From: JBAXQQ01 sp037131695
GTDB taxonomy: Bacteria > Armatimonadota > Hebobacteria > CAIYQO01
Direction: 5' to 3'
DNA length: 44,680 nt
Assembly (NCBI GenBank): GCA_964638715.1
Contig: CAZWZF010000040.1
Location: forward strand, 1-44,680
Part shown: piece after piece, positions 26,681 through 33,904 of the stretch
How the letters are laid out: the number at the start of each line of letters is the position of its first letter
Numbering within the stretch: position 1 is the first letter of the stretch
The notes under the pieces: model-generated
The model's database searches: none
What the model saw: the letters and a program-made list of their open reading frames with translations, nothing else
What the model was told of the DNA's origin: nothing
Translations under genes and position numbers: made by a program

Positions 26681-27685
26681 TTAATATTTCAACAATAAGT
26701 TAAGCATTTTTTTGTCGATATTATAACCAAGGTATTTTTCATAATTAACATCGCTTCTTCTTGAATCAACTATACCAAATGCGCCTCGTAATCCCCACAA
26801 AGCAAAACCAATATTATGCGACTTCAATATAGATAATAAATCTTCCATCCATGAAAGCGCAACATCGTGAACCGTATGATTAAAAACGCCAAATTCGCCA
26901 CAATGCAACCCGACCCCCATGCGGGCTAACTTTGCCCAATCATCATAATGCTTTCTCATCACTTCATAATCCCAAATCGTATCATGATGTGGCGCACCTG
27001 GCCATTTTGGAATTGGGTAGAACTCAGCTTCTTTCATCCAGTCTGCTTTATAATGAGTCAGAGTAATGGGTAAATATCCACGGCAACTTTGCGCTATATT
27101 CAAATCAGCTAATTCCGGGCAGGGGATATTACCGTAATTTATCCCGTCAATTATTATTAATCTATTTGAATCTACGGAACGTATCGATTTTACAGTTGTT
27201 CTAACCACTTTTTCATAATCTTCACGGGTAAATTCTTCAGGAGTTCCTGCCGGTTCATTTATTAGATTGAAACTTAATTGCTTTGATGGAATACTATTAT
27301 AACGTTCTGCAAATAATTGCCAGTGATAAGAAAAATCATCTAATGCTTGCTGGTCTTTCCACAATGAATAAGGTTCTTGAATTTCTCTATTAACACTAAA
27401 ACCGGGACCACGATGGAAACTTAAATCAATATGCAAATTGTACTTAACACCCATATTTACAATATCATCAATATTACTGAAAGTATCCCAATTAATATCT
27501 CTTGGGTTATTGTTATTAATCCAAAATAAATAGTTTAAAGGTACTCTGATAAAATCAAAACCATGGTCAGAAATAAATTTGTAATCATCTTCTCGTAATG
27601 GCTCATTATACTTCTTAGAAAACATATGGAGCAAATTAAATCCACGCCAGCGTGGTAATTTTTCTTGTTTTATTAAATCACACAT
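26681..27685 (-). CDS. Cytoplasmic glycoside hydrolase family 5 (cellulase-like)
   Basis: 334 residues from the ATG at 27685. That start is preferred over an upstream in-frame TTG at 27703, which overlaps the only GGAG. It is a TIM-barrel GH5 protein. RGFNLLH and HGFDFIRVPL lie in the first strands. FNLINEP supplies the acid/base Glu144, and LHCGEFGVF supplies the nucleophile Glu264. A conserved His (HYKADW, 211) and a late Trp (ALWGLRG) line the active site. No signal peptide is visible, so it probably cleaves imported beta-linked oligosaccharides or glycosides in the cytoplasm. Specificity cannot be read from the sequence. It heads an operon with the mutarotase and tsaC and is divergent from a TetR regulator. 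Confidence 0.88.
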   Translation of the reverse strand: MCDLIKQEKLPRWRGFNLLHMFSKKYNEPLREDDYKFISDHGFDFIRVPLNYLFWINNNNPRDINWDTFSNIDDIVNMGVKYNLHIDLSFHRGPGFSVNREIQEPYSLWKDQQALDDFSYHWQLFAERYNSIPSKQLSFNLINEPAGTPEEFTREDYEKVVRTTVKSIRSVDSNRLIIIDGINYGNIPCPELADLNIAQSCRGYLPITLTHYKADWMKEAEFYPIPKWPGAPHHDTIWDYEVMRKHYDDWAKLARMGVGLHCGEFGVFNHTVHDVALSWMEDLLSILKSHNIGFALWGLRGAFGIVDSRRSDVNYEKYLGYNIDKKMLNLLLKY

Positions 27686-27768
27686 ATAGTAAATATACTC
27701 CAATAACAGCTTTCAACCTGCATTTTAAAAATATTTTCAGTAAATTTATAAAAAATATGCAAAAATAA

Positions 27769-27797
27769 TTGACATATATGTACCAACTTTGTATGTT
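27769..27797 (+). promoter_or_regulatory. tetR-type gene promoter with candidate operator
   Basis: TTGACA (27769-27774), a 17-bp spacer, then TATGTT (27792-27797). The palindrome ACATATATGT (27772-27781) overlaps the -35. ACATA (27772-27776) is also mirrored by TATGT (27792-27796) at the -10. This would suit autorepression and possible control of the divergent GH5 operon. Confidence 0.65.
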
Positions 27798-27835
27798 TTA
27801 CAAGTCACCTTAAAGAACATCGATTGGAGAACAAA

Positions 27836-28381
27836 ATGAATAAAAAAGATTTGCTGGTTACCGAAGCAAAGAGGCTGTTCGGACATTATGGTTATCTTGG
27901 TTTTACCTTGAAACATTTAGCAAAAGCATGCCAAATGACATCGCCGGCATTGTATTATTTTTATGACAGTAAAGCTGATCTTTTTAAAGATTGCATGCTT
28001 GCTGAACTTGAAGTTCGCCATCGAGTAGTTGTTGATTGTATAGAAAATACCAGTAGTTTTATTGAGTTTGCTGCATTATTTGCTGAACATGCAATAGATG
28101 TATGTACAAAAAATAATTTTACAGTTGCTCGTGGTATGCAGGATGTCATACATTTGCCTGATGAAGTAAGAAAAGAGATTGAAGATTTATATTATCAAAA
28201 CTTAGTAAAGCCAATAGAAGATGCTTTATTATCGTACAATTTGAATAAAAGTCACACCACACGGTTGCAGGCAGAAGCATTATTAAATATTGCAGCATTT
28301 ATTGGTATACGAGGATTAACATATCCACAAGATGAATTGATAAAATTAATGATATCATTAGTACGCGGTATGACAGAATAA
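27836..28381 (+). CDS. TetR/AcrR-family transcriptional regulator
   Basis: 181 residues from the ATG at 27836, which has GGAG 7 nt upstream; an in-frame TTG at 27824 overlaps that site and is rejected. The N-terminal helix-turn-helix (about 8-55) shows the TetR pattern AKRLFGHYGYLGFTLKHLAKACQMTSPALYYFYDSKADLF. The C-terminal helical region should bind a small ligand, which is unknown. A strong promoter and palindromes lie upstream, and the GH5 operon is divergently transcribed 150 bp away, so autoregulation and control of that operon are plausible. Confidence 0.9.
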   Translation: MNKKDLLVTEAKRLFGHYGYLGFTLKHLAKACQMTSPALYYFYDSKADLFKDCMLAELEVRHRVVVDCIENTSSFIEFAALFAEHAIDVCTKNNFTVARGMQDVIHLPDEVRKEIEDLYYQNLVKPIEDALLSYNLNKSHTTRLQAEALLNIAAFIGIRGLTYPQDELIKLMISLVRGMTE

Positions 28382-28396
28382 TGAAACTTTTTTAGT

Positions 28397-28453
28397 TTAG
28401 TGGTGTCTTTTTAATTATCACAGCAAACATTGCAGTAAAAGGAGCACCACTAA
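28397..28453 (+). promoter_or_regulatory. Inverted repeat that can fold over the exbB start site
   Basis: TTAGTGGTG (28397-28405) is the exact reverse complement of CACCACTAA (28445-28453). The right arm occupies the space between the ribosome site (AAGGAG, 28439-28444) and the first base of the exbB ATG. Pairing would tuck the start codon region into a hairpin with a 39-nt loop, a possible translational switch. Confidence 0.4.
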
Positions 28454-29076
28454 TGCCTGATAACTTTTTGGCTCTCATCCGCCAAGGCGGTATCTCTCTT
28501 GTCCCGTTAGCAATTTGCTCAATTTTAGTAATAGCAATTACTTTAGAGCGGATTTGGACATTCAGTAAAGTTAAGTTGTTATCTTCTGATATAGTTAATA
28601 GAGTTAATGATTTAATTCTAAATGGAAAGAACATTGAAGCCTCAAAAGAATTAGATAATATTAACTCTCCGTATGCTCGCATTCTACAGGCTCCATTATC
28701 GATAAATGCAAAAAAATCAGCAGCTATTTCTGATACGATGGCAATGGCATGTGATGACGAGATTGCAACTATGGCATCACCGTTATGGCTTTTAGGAACA
28801 ATTGGCAACATTGCACCTTTCATTGGGTTATTTGGCACAGTTTTAGGAATTATGCGTGCTTTTCATGAAATTAGAAACCAGGCATCCGCTGGCGCAAATG
28901 CAGTATCAGGCGGTGTGGCAGAAGCGTTAATTGCGACTGCTATCGGTTTGGGTGTTGGCATGGTTGCTGTTATAGCTAATAACTGGTGCACATCATGGGT
29001 AGAAAGATTCCGCATGAAGTTAGAACGCTTTGCTACTGAATGGTCATCAAAATTAGAAGACATGGCGAAAGAATAA
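28453..29076 (+). CDS. exbB: MotA/TolQ/ExbB-type proton channel protein
   Basis: This inner-membrane subunit couples the proton gradient to a periplasmic transducer. 207 residues: a first transmembrane helix near residues 15-33 (ISLVPLAICSILVIAITLE), a cytoplasmic loop, and the paired conserved helices (LLGTIGNIAPFIGLFGTVLGIMRAF and AEALIATAIGLGVGMVAVIANN). The family's TVxGxxxAF and EALxxTAxGLxVAIPA-like patterns are kept. The ATG follows AAGGAG at 8 nt. It begins a five-gene operon with ExbD, TonB-like, cohesin-domain and coiled-coil proteins, in the order of the Tol system. TolQ and ExbB cannot be told apart from sequence alone. Confidence 0.92.
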   Translation: MPDNFLALIRQGGISLVPLAICSILVIAITLERIWTFSKVKLLSSDIVNRVNDLILNGKNIEASKELDNINSPYARILQAPLSINAKKSAAISDTMAMACDDEIATMASPLWLLGTIGNIAPFIGLFGTVLGIMRAFHEIRNQASAGANAVSGGVAEALIATAIGLGVGMVAVIANNWCTSWVERFRMKLERFATEWSSKLEDMAKE

Positions 29077-29088
29077 GAGGATTTTGAA

Positions 29089-29511
29089 ATGATAAAAACG
29101 AAATCCGCTAAATCAGGAAAATTAATTACCGGTATTAACATCACACCTTTTACTGATGTATTGCTGGTACTGTTAATTATCTTTATGGTTACAGCCAGTC
29201 AATTATTTAAAAACGAGTCCCAATTTCAGATTTCACTTCCAAAAGGGCAGGGGAGTACATCAGAGTTACCCAGTTCTATAGTGATCATGATTTCACGAGA
29301 CCAGAAAATTAAGATTAATGATGAACTTACTCTTCTTAGCGATTTAGCTGGCAAGCTCAAATATCTTAATCGTGGCAACACTGTAAAAAATCTCGTCATC
29401 AAAGCTGATGAACAGATTCCGTATGGTACTGCGATTAAGGTTATGGACGATGCAGGAAAAGCCGGGATTTCTGGAATCAGTTTGATTGCTCAAATAAAGC
29501 CGGAGGAATAA
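29089..29511 (+). CDS. exbD: ExbD/TolR-type biopolymer transport protein
   Basis: 140 residues with one transmembrane helix near the N-terminus. It has the family pattern INITPFTDVLLVLLIIFMVTAS, in which the Asp (TPFTDV) is the proton-carrying residue. A small periplasmic domain follows, including the ending IKVMDDAGKAGISGISLIAQ typical of ExbD. An AAGAGGA ribosome site lies 12 nt after exbB, and tonB-like follows after 2 nt. It forms the channel complex with the ExbB-type protein. Confidence 0.93.
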   Translation: MIKTKSAKSGKLITGINITPFTDVLLVLLIIFMVTASQLFKNESQFQISLPKGQGSTSELPSSIVIMISRDQKIKINDELTLLSDLAGKLKYLNRGNTVKNLVIKADEQIPYGTAIKVMDDAGKAGISGISLIAQIKPEE

Positions 29512-29513
29512 AT

Positions 29514-30248
29514 ATGAGTACGTCCTTCTATCGTTACTGGCTCCCTGTTTCGATAGCATTTCATCTCATGTTACTCTTGATACTCCGAATAATACCTATC
29601 GAAGTACAAGAACAACCAGGCGTTTTGAATATTATCTCAGTAAGTTTTGAGTTGAATAATACTGAAAAAGAACCACCCGTAGAATTGCCTGTTTTACCTA
29701 CAGCAATTAAAGAAACAGCTATTAAACCTGTAGAAAAAAAAGAACCAGTCAAAAAAGACAATGGTAATTATTGGGGCAAAAGTGTTGTAGATATTGGTGA
29801 TGCAAAGAAACCGGTAGTTAATAATGGCAAAGGGAAAGTCGTAAAAAACACCGGGAATCTGCCTAATGTCATAATATCGAAAAATGGTAAAAAATCAATA
29901 CCTTTAATTCCTGATAATCCAGGTAACGGAAATGGACGTTATGGCGATAATTCGACAAATAGCGGCGAGTCGGTATCTGCGGCTAAATCAGGTAATTCCG
30001 GTACATTTTATACTAATTTCTCGAAGAATGAAGAAGATTTTTCTGTGAAATTTCAAGTAACGGTGTTAAATGGGAAGATATCAAAAATAAAACAGATATG
30101 TCTTAACAGATCTGATAATAAAGATAATGTGATACGAGAAGCAATTCTATCAGGTGAAGTAAAAGTTAATCCTAATTGCGAATCAGACAAAATGAATTTA
30201 ATTGTAACAGTTACAGATGGCAATCGTTGCAATTATGTATGGGAGTAA
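29514..30248 (+). CDS. TonB/TolA-like energy transducer
   Basis: 244 residues with a single N-terminal transmembrane helix (about 10-26, including the His often found in TonB anchors, AFHLMLLLILRI). A Pro/Glu/Lys-rich segment (about 45-85) and a Gly/Asn/Ser-rich spacer (about 85-165) follow. The small C-terminal domain reads FSVKFQVTVLNGKISKIK, similar in pattern to TonB C-terminal domains but lacking the classical YP and SSG motifs. It has two cysteines (CLNR, NPNCES) plus a third near the end. The ribosome site is GGAGGAA. Position after exbBD and topology support a periplasm-spanning transducer. Its partner could be an unidentified receptor or the two secreted proteins encoded next. Confidence 0.75.
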   Translation: MSTSFYRYWLPVSIAFHLMLLLILRIIPIEVQEQPGVLNIISVSFELNNTEKEPPVELPVLPTAIKETAIKPVEKKEPVKKDNGNYWGKSVVDIGDAKKPVVNNGKGKVVKNTGNLPNVIISKNGKKSIPLIPDNPGNGNGRYGDNSTNSGESVSAAKSGNSGTFYTNFSKNEEDFSVKFQVTVLNGKISKIKQICLNRSDNKDNVIREAILSGEVKVNPNCESDKMNLIVTVTDGNRCNYVWE

Positions 30249-30251
30249 TTT

Positions 30252-31913
30252 GTGAGAAAAATAGTTATATTATTTACATTTTATGCAATGATTTTATCAT
30301 TTGCGCAAGAACAAGCAAAATTAACTATATCAAATGATATCTTAAAGGTTATAGTAAACCCTGGTCCGCAGGAAGCCGGACGATTTTCAATATGGACAAC
30401 AGGTGGTGATCCGCAGAAATCTGAAAGCAAAAACCAGCGATTAATTTTCGGCGGCAGCAACTATAACCCATGGACAAGCTATACTACAGTAAAAGTTGAT
30501 GGAATTGATTATGCTTTTGGCGGCAAGACAGAACGCAGGCCTGGAAGAACTGCAAATTTTGGAACTGAGATAAATAAGCCTATTAAAGCTGATGATGGAT
30601 CAATAAAGTGCACTTATCGCTTAGGTGAAATCGACGTTGAACAGACATTATTATTTGTTAATGGAGTTAATACGGGAAATCCAGATACAGTATTGATTAA
30701 ATATAATGTTAAAAATATTGGCACAGACAAACACAAAGTTTCAATTCGTCTTATGCTTGATACCATGTGTGGAAATAATGACGGTGCACCAATTCGTATA
30801 GGTGATCGCGCGCTCTTGGCACCGATCTTATTTGAAAGTAATGAGCTGCCTGCTGATGCTGGTTATTGGCAAGCATTTGACAGCTTATCGCGTCCAACGG
30901 TTATTTCACAGAATACATTAAAAGGCAGTGGTGCAACACAACCACAGAAGATACTTTTTTCAGATTGGGGTACTGTAGCTGATGATCCATGGATACCAGC
31001 AATAACTCAAAATAGCAGTTTTATCAGAAAAGGTGAAGATGAAACAGATACCGCAGTTGCATTATATTGGATTTCAGACACATCATTAGAACCAGGACAG
31101 GAAAAACAATATGCAACAAATTACGGATTAGGTTATATTAAATTGAATGGTCCATTAGGAATATCTGCACCTAAAGAATCATCCTTTGAATATGAAAGAA
31201 CTCAACCATTCACTGTAATGGCATATTTACAAAATACTGATAAAACTCAGCCTTTAACAAATGTCGTTTTAAATATGGCATTGCCTGATGGTTTGTCAAG
31301 AATATCCGGTAATGATGTTGAAATGAGATACCCTTTAATTAATCCCGGAGAAACAATTCAGGCGTCGTGGTTAGTCAAACCAAATGGTAAAAAAGGTGGA
31401 ACTCAAGCTATAACAGTTAAAGTTGCCAGTCCAAACCTTGATACTCGCAGCGTTTCATCAGATATAAATATTTCTTTACCAACCCAACAGTTGCGAATGT
31501 CACCGGAGAAAATTGCTGTCCCGTTAACAACAAATGGACGCGAAACTATTATTCCAATATCAATGACTTTAAGTCCGGCTGAAAAGATGACTGACTTTTC
31601 AGTTATATTAAAGTATGATCCTGCAATGATTGGATTGCTTGATGTATCACGAGGCTCTGCTTTTGTTGAAGATGGAGCACTGTTAAAGTTCGATTTTGAT
31701 AATACTGAAGAAGGTAAAATTAAAATTGTTGCAAGCAGAAAAGATGCTTCACCATTAACTCAAGCTGAAGCAAGGTTAGCAATATTAAAATTCTATGCAA
31801 TTACACAAGGTAAAACTACTATTTCTGTCGAAAATGTAAACATAAAATTAATTGGTGGAATCGAGAAACCGGTAGATAATACACCGGTTAATATAGAAAT
31901 TTCAGAGAAATAA
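30252..31913 (+). CDS. Secreted protein with C-terminal cohesin-type domain
   Basis: 553 residues from a GTG start 3 nt after the tonB-like gene (GGAG overlaps that gene's end). A signal peptide (1-17, ending SFAQ) carries no lipobox. Residues about 25-280 form a beta-rich domain that I do not recognise by name (motifs IVNPGPQEAGRFSIWTTGG and VKNIGTDKHKVSIRLMLDT). Residues about 310-395 are like a DUF11/CARDB adhesion module (NTDKTQPLTNVVLNMALPDGL ... LINPGETIQASW). Residues about 405-545 match the cohesin fold (FSVILKYDPAMIGLLDV ... ARLAILKFYAITQGKTTISV). Cohesins bind dockerins or other envelope partners, but no dockerin is seen in this window. In operon order it occupies the place of TolB. 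Confidence 0.75.
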   Translation: MRKIVILFTFYAMILSFAQEQAKLTISNDILKVIVNPGPQEAGRFSIWTTGGDPQKSESKNQRLIFGGSNYNPWTSYTTVKVDGIDYAFGGKTERRPGRTANFGTEINKPIKADDGSIKCTYRLGEIDVEQTLLFVNGVNTGNPDTVLIKYNVKNIGTDKHKVSIRLMLDTMCGNNDGAPIRIGDRALLAPILFESNELPADAGYWQAFDSLSRPTVISQNTLKGSGATQPQKILFSDWGTVADDPWIPAITQNSSFIRKGEDETDTAVALYWISDTSLEPGQEKQYATNYGLGYIKLNGPLGISAPKESSFEYERTQPFTVMAYLQNTDKTQPLTNVVLNMALPDGLSRISGNDVEMRYPLINPGETIQASWLVKPNGKKGGTQAITVKVASPNLDTRSVSSDINISLPTQQLRMSPEKIAVPLTTNGRETIIPISMTLSPAEKMTDFSVILKYDPAMIGLLDVSRGSAFVEDGALLKFDFDNTEEGKIKIVASRKDASPLTQAEARLAILKFYAITQGKTTISVENVNIKLIGGIEKPVDNTPVNIEISEK

Positions 31914-31923
31914 GGGGAAAATC

Positions 31924-32781
31924 ATGACTTACAAATGGCTCGTATTAGTATTATTATCTTTAACAAGCTTTGTCTCTTTTGCACAAACGCCAGAGGCGTT
32001 AAGTAAAAGAGTTGTTGATCTTGAAAAAGAGATCTTAATAACAAAAGAAGACCAGTCAAAAGTTCAATTAGACTTAAATAGTCTTAATGGGAAATTGCGT
32101 GCTGCTATTGTAGATTTGAAATCTGAGATTAATACCAGAAAAGATCAGGTTGCAAAATTGACTACCGACCAAAAAGATTTAGCAACGGCTTTAGCTAAAG
32201 AAATTGGCGATAGGCAATCACTCCAAGAAAAAATCGAAAAATTAATGAGCACAATTAACGATAAAACAGCTGAGAATTTAACTGCTGTTAATATGCAATT
32301 GGAAAATATTAAAAAAGACATCGCGGTTATGAAAAAACAAATTGATGATGAAGCTATTGCGCGTAATATCGGTGATAAAGCTAATGCTGATGCACTTGCT
32401 GCCCAGAAAGACAATCTCGATAAATCAGTAGCAGCAATAACTCAAAATATTAATGAATCAAATAGGATAATCCGTGATGAAAATACAAAAATTATTGAAA
32501 CGAAAACAAAAGAAACATCTGATAAAATCGACCAGTTGAAATCAGATTACGATAAAAAAATGAGTGAAATAAAAACTGATAACGATAAGAGACTTAATGA
32601 ATTGAAAGCTGAGTATGATCAGAAATTAGCAAGTCTTTTAAAAAATCTTGATGCTGAGAAACAAGCCCGGGAAGAAGAACAAAAGAAAAATGATGAAGTA
32701 CAAAAGAAACTAAAAAAACAATCTAACCAGGGTAAGACTCTTGGCATAATGGGTGTATTACTCGCGATATTAGCGTTCTAA
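31924..32781 (+). CDS. Exported coiled-coil protein with C-terminal hydrophobic anchor
   Basis: 285 residues. A signal peptide (1-20, ending SFAQT) precedes about 240 residues of almost unbroken heptad pattern rich in Lys, Glu, Asp, Gln and Leu. A 16-residue hydrophobic C-terminus (about 268-285, LGIMGVLLAILAF) follows. The protein could span a large part of the periplasm, held at both ends. AAGGGG lies before the ATG. It is the last gene of the exbB operon and is followed by a strong terminator. The position resembles that of ybgF/cpoB or pal in Tol operons, but no OmpA or TPR domain is present. I do not recognise a family. Confidence 0.7.
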   Translation: MTYKWLVLVLLSLTSFVSFAQTPEALSKRVVDLEKEILITKEDQSKVQLDLNSLNGKLRAAIVDLKSEINTRKDQVAKLTTDQKDLATALAKEIGDRQSLQEKIEKLMSTINDKTAENLTAVNMQLENIKKDIAVMKKQIDDEAIARNIGDKANADALAAQKDNLDKSVAAITQNINESNRIIRDENTKIIETKTKETSDKIDQLKSDYDKKMSEIKTDNDKRLNELKAEYDQKLASLLKNLDAEKQAREEEQKKNDEVQKKLKKQSNQGKTLGIMGVLLAILAF

Positions 32782-32789
32782 TTATTTTT

Positions 32790-32824
32790 TACCCCGTTAA
32801 TGTTAGTTAATGGGGTATATTTTT
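32790..32824 (+). terminator. Terminator of the exbB operon
   Basis: An 11-bp stem (32790-32800 with 32807-32817, one G-U pair, core ACCCCGTTAA) has a 6-nt loop and is followed by TATTTTT. It ends the five-gene operon 8 nt after the last stop codon. Confidence 0.85.
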
Positions 32825-33904
32825 ATGAAGATAAAAGTAATTATTGCACAGTTAATATTACTGGCAACATCGATTTTATTTTTCTAAATCCACATTGGAT
32901 AACTAATGACGATCCAGGAATGTTGATGATCGTCTCTGGTCAATATTCCGGTTCTCCAGACCCACATATTATTTTCAGTAATATCATCCTTGGAAAACTT
33001 CTTGCATATTTATTCACACTAAATATGTTCATTAATTGGTATACAATATTTCATTTTGTTATTCTTTATATCTCATTGTCAGTTATATCGTTTTCTATTT
33101 TATCTAAATCAAAAAATAGTCAATTATTGTCAGTTGCTACTTTAATTATTATATCAATTATCTCTTAGACGAATCTTCAATTTACTATTACTGCAACTCT
33201 ATCTGTATCTGCAGCATTAATGATATTTATTAATAGTGAAAATGAATTAGCGAATTCATTATTGATTATTATTTTTATTTTACTTTCTGTATTAATTAGA
33301 TGGCAAGTAATAGCATTCTTTATATTTTTCATGGTTATAATTTTATGTATAAACAGGACTTTCGCTTGTTAATCAGTTGGATCGATCATATTTGACGGAT
33401 CGGTCGGATGTTTGATGGAAAATAGCACCAAAAGCGAAAGTCCTATTATTAATATTTTTTTCAACAATATATTTTAGAATTATTGAATATAACAATATTA
33501 TCAATGGTAAAGTTGTTATACAAGAGATAAATAAATCTATACCAGTCACAATAAAAGCAGTTTTAGTTGCTGGGAAATCATATCCCTATAAATATATGCC
33601 ATTGTTCACGATTGAAAGAACGAATGTTGATTTAATCGGACTTGGATGGATAAATGATTCACCTTTGAATCTTGATTTATTAAATAATAATCACATATTA
33701 GATTTCAATGATATAGTTAACCGAAAAGATATCGTATTAATAACACCTGAACCTGTGATTAAGATGATTATCACATACTTGCATGAAAATAATGATTATC
33801 ATTTAAAATATAAACCGGTAATAATTCGAAATATTTCTTCTTCATTACCTGAGTATGAAAATGTATTAACAGGGCAGATTAAATCTGTTCACCAGCAATT
33901 ATGA
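32825..33904 (+). pseudogene. Decayed polytopic membrane-protein gene (frameshift, stop, insertion)
   Basis: An ATG at 32825 gives an N-terminal membrane segment (MKIKVIIAQLILLATSILFF) that hits a stop at 32885. The next frame continues it as NPHWITNDDPGMLMIVSGQYSG, a conserved-looking block, then more membrane helices, up to an in-frame TAG at 33166. After the TAG the same frame continues seamlessly (TNLQFTITATLSVSAALMIF ... LLSVLIRWQVIAFF) until a 90-bp inverted-repeat element at 33355. Beyond it a third frame carries IYFRIIEYNN and a soluble C-terminal part ending at 33904 (LIGLGWINDSPLN). At least three lesions are therefore present. The parts resemble a family of NDD-motif multi-pass envelope proteins, perhaps glycan-related. 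The C-terminal part may be from the same or a second gene. The end overlaps the convergent hyuA-type gene by 26 nt. Confidence 0.7.
33355..33444. mobile_element. 90-bp MITE-like element with 13-bp terminal inverted repeats
   Basis: AGGACTTTCGCTT (33355-33367) and its exact reverse complement (33432-33444) flank a 64-bp core with small internal palindromes (GATCGATC). Extending outward adds AA with one mismatch between (AAcAGG versus AAtAGG). It lies within the membrane-protein pseudogene and separates two reading frames. No clear target duplication is seen and no transposase is encoded. A remnant of a larger insertion is an alternative. Confidence 0.55.

Noticed and set aside
27686..27703. 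TTG start for the GH5 gene
   Set aside because: The TTG overlaps the only GGAG in the region. The ATG at 27685 can use that GGAG and adds no lost family sequence.
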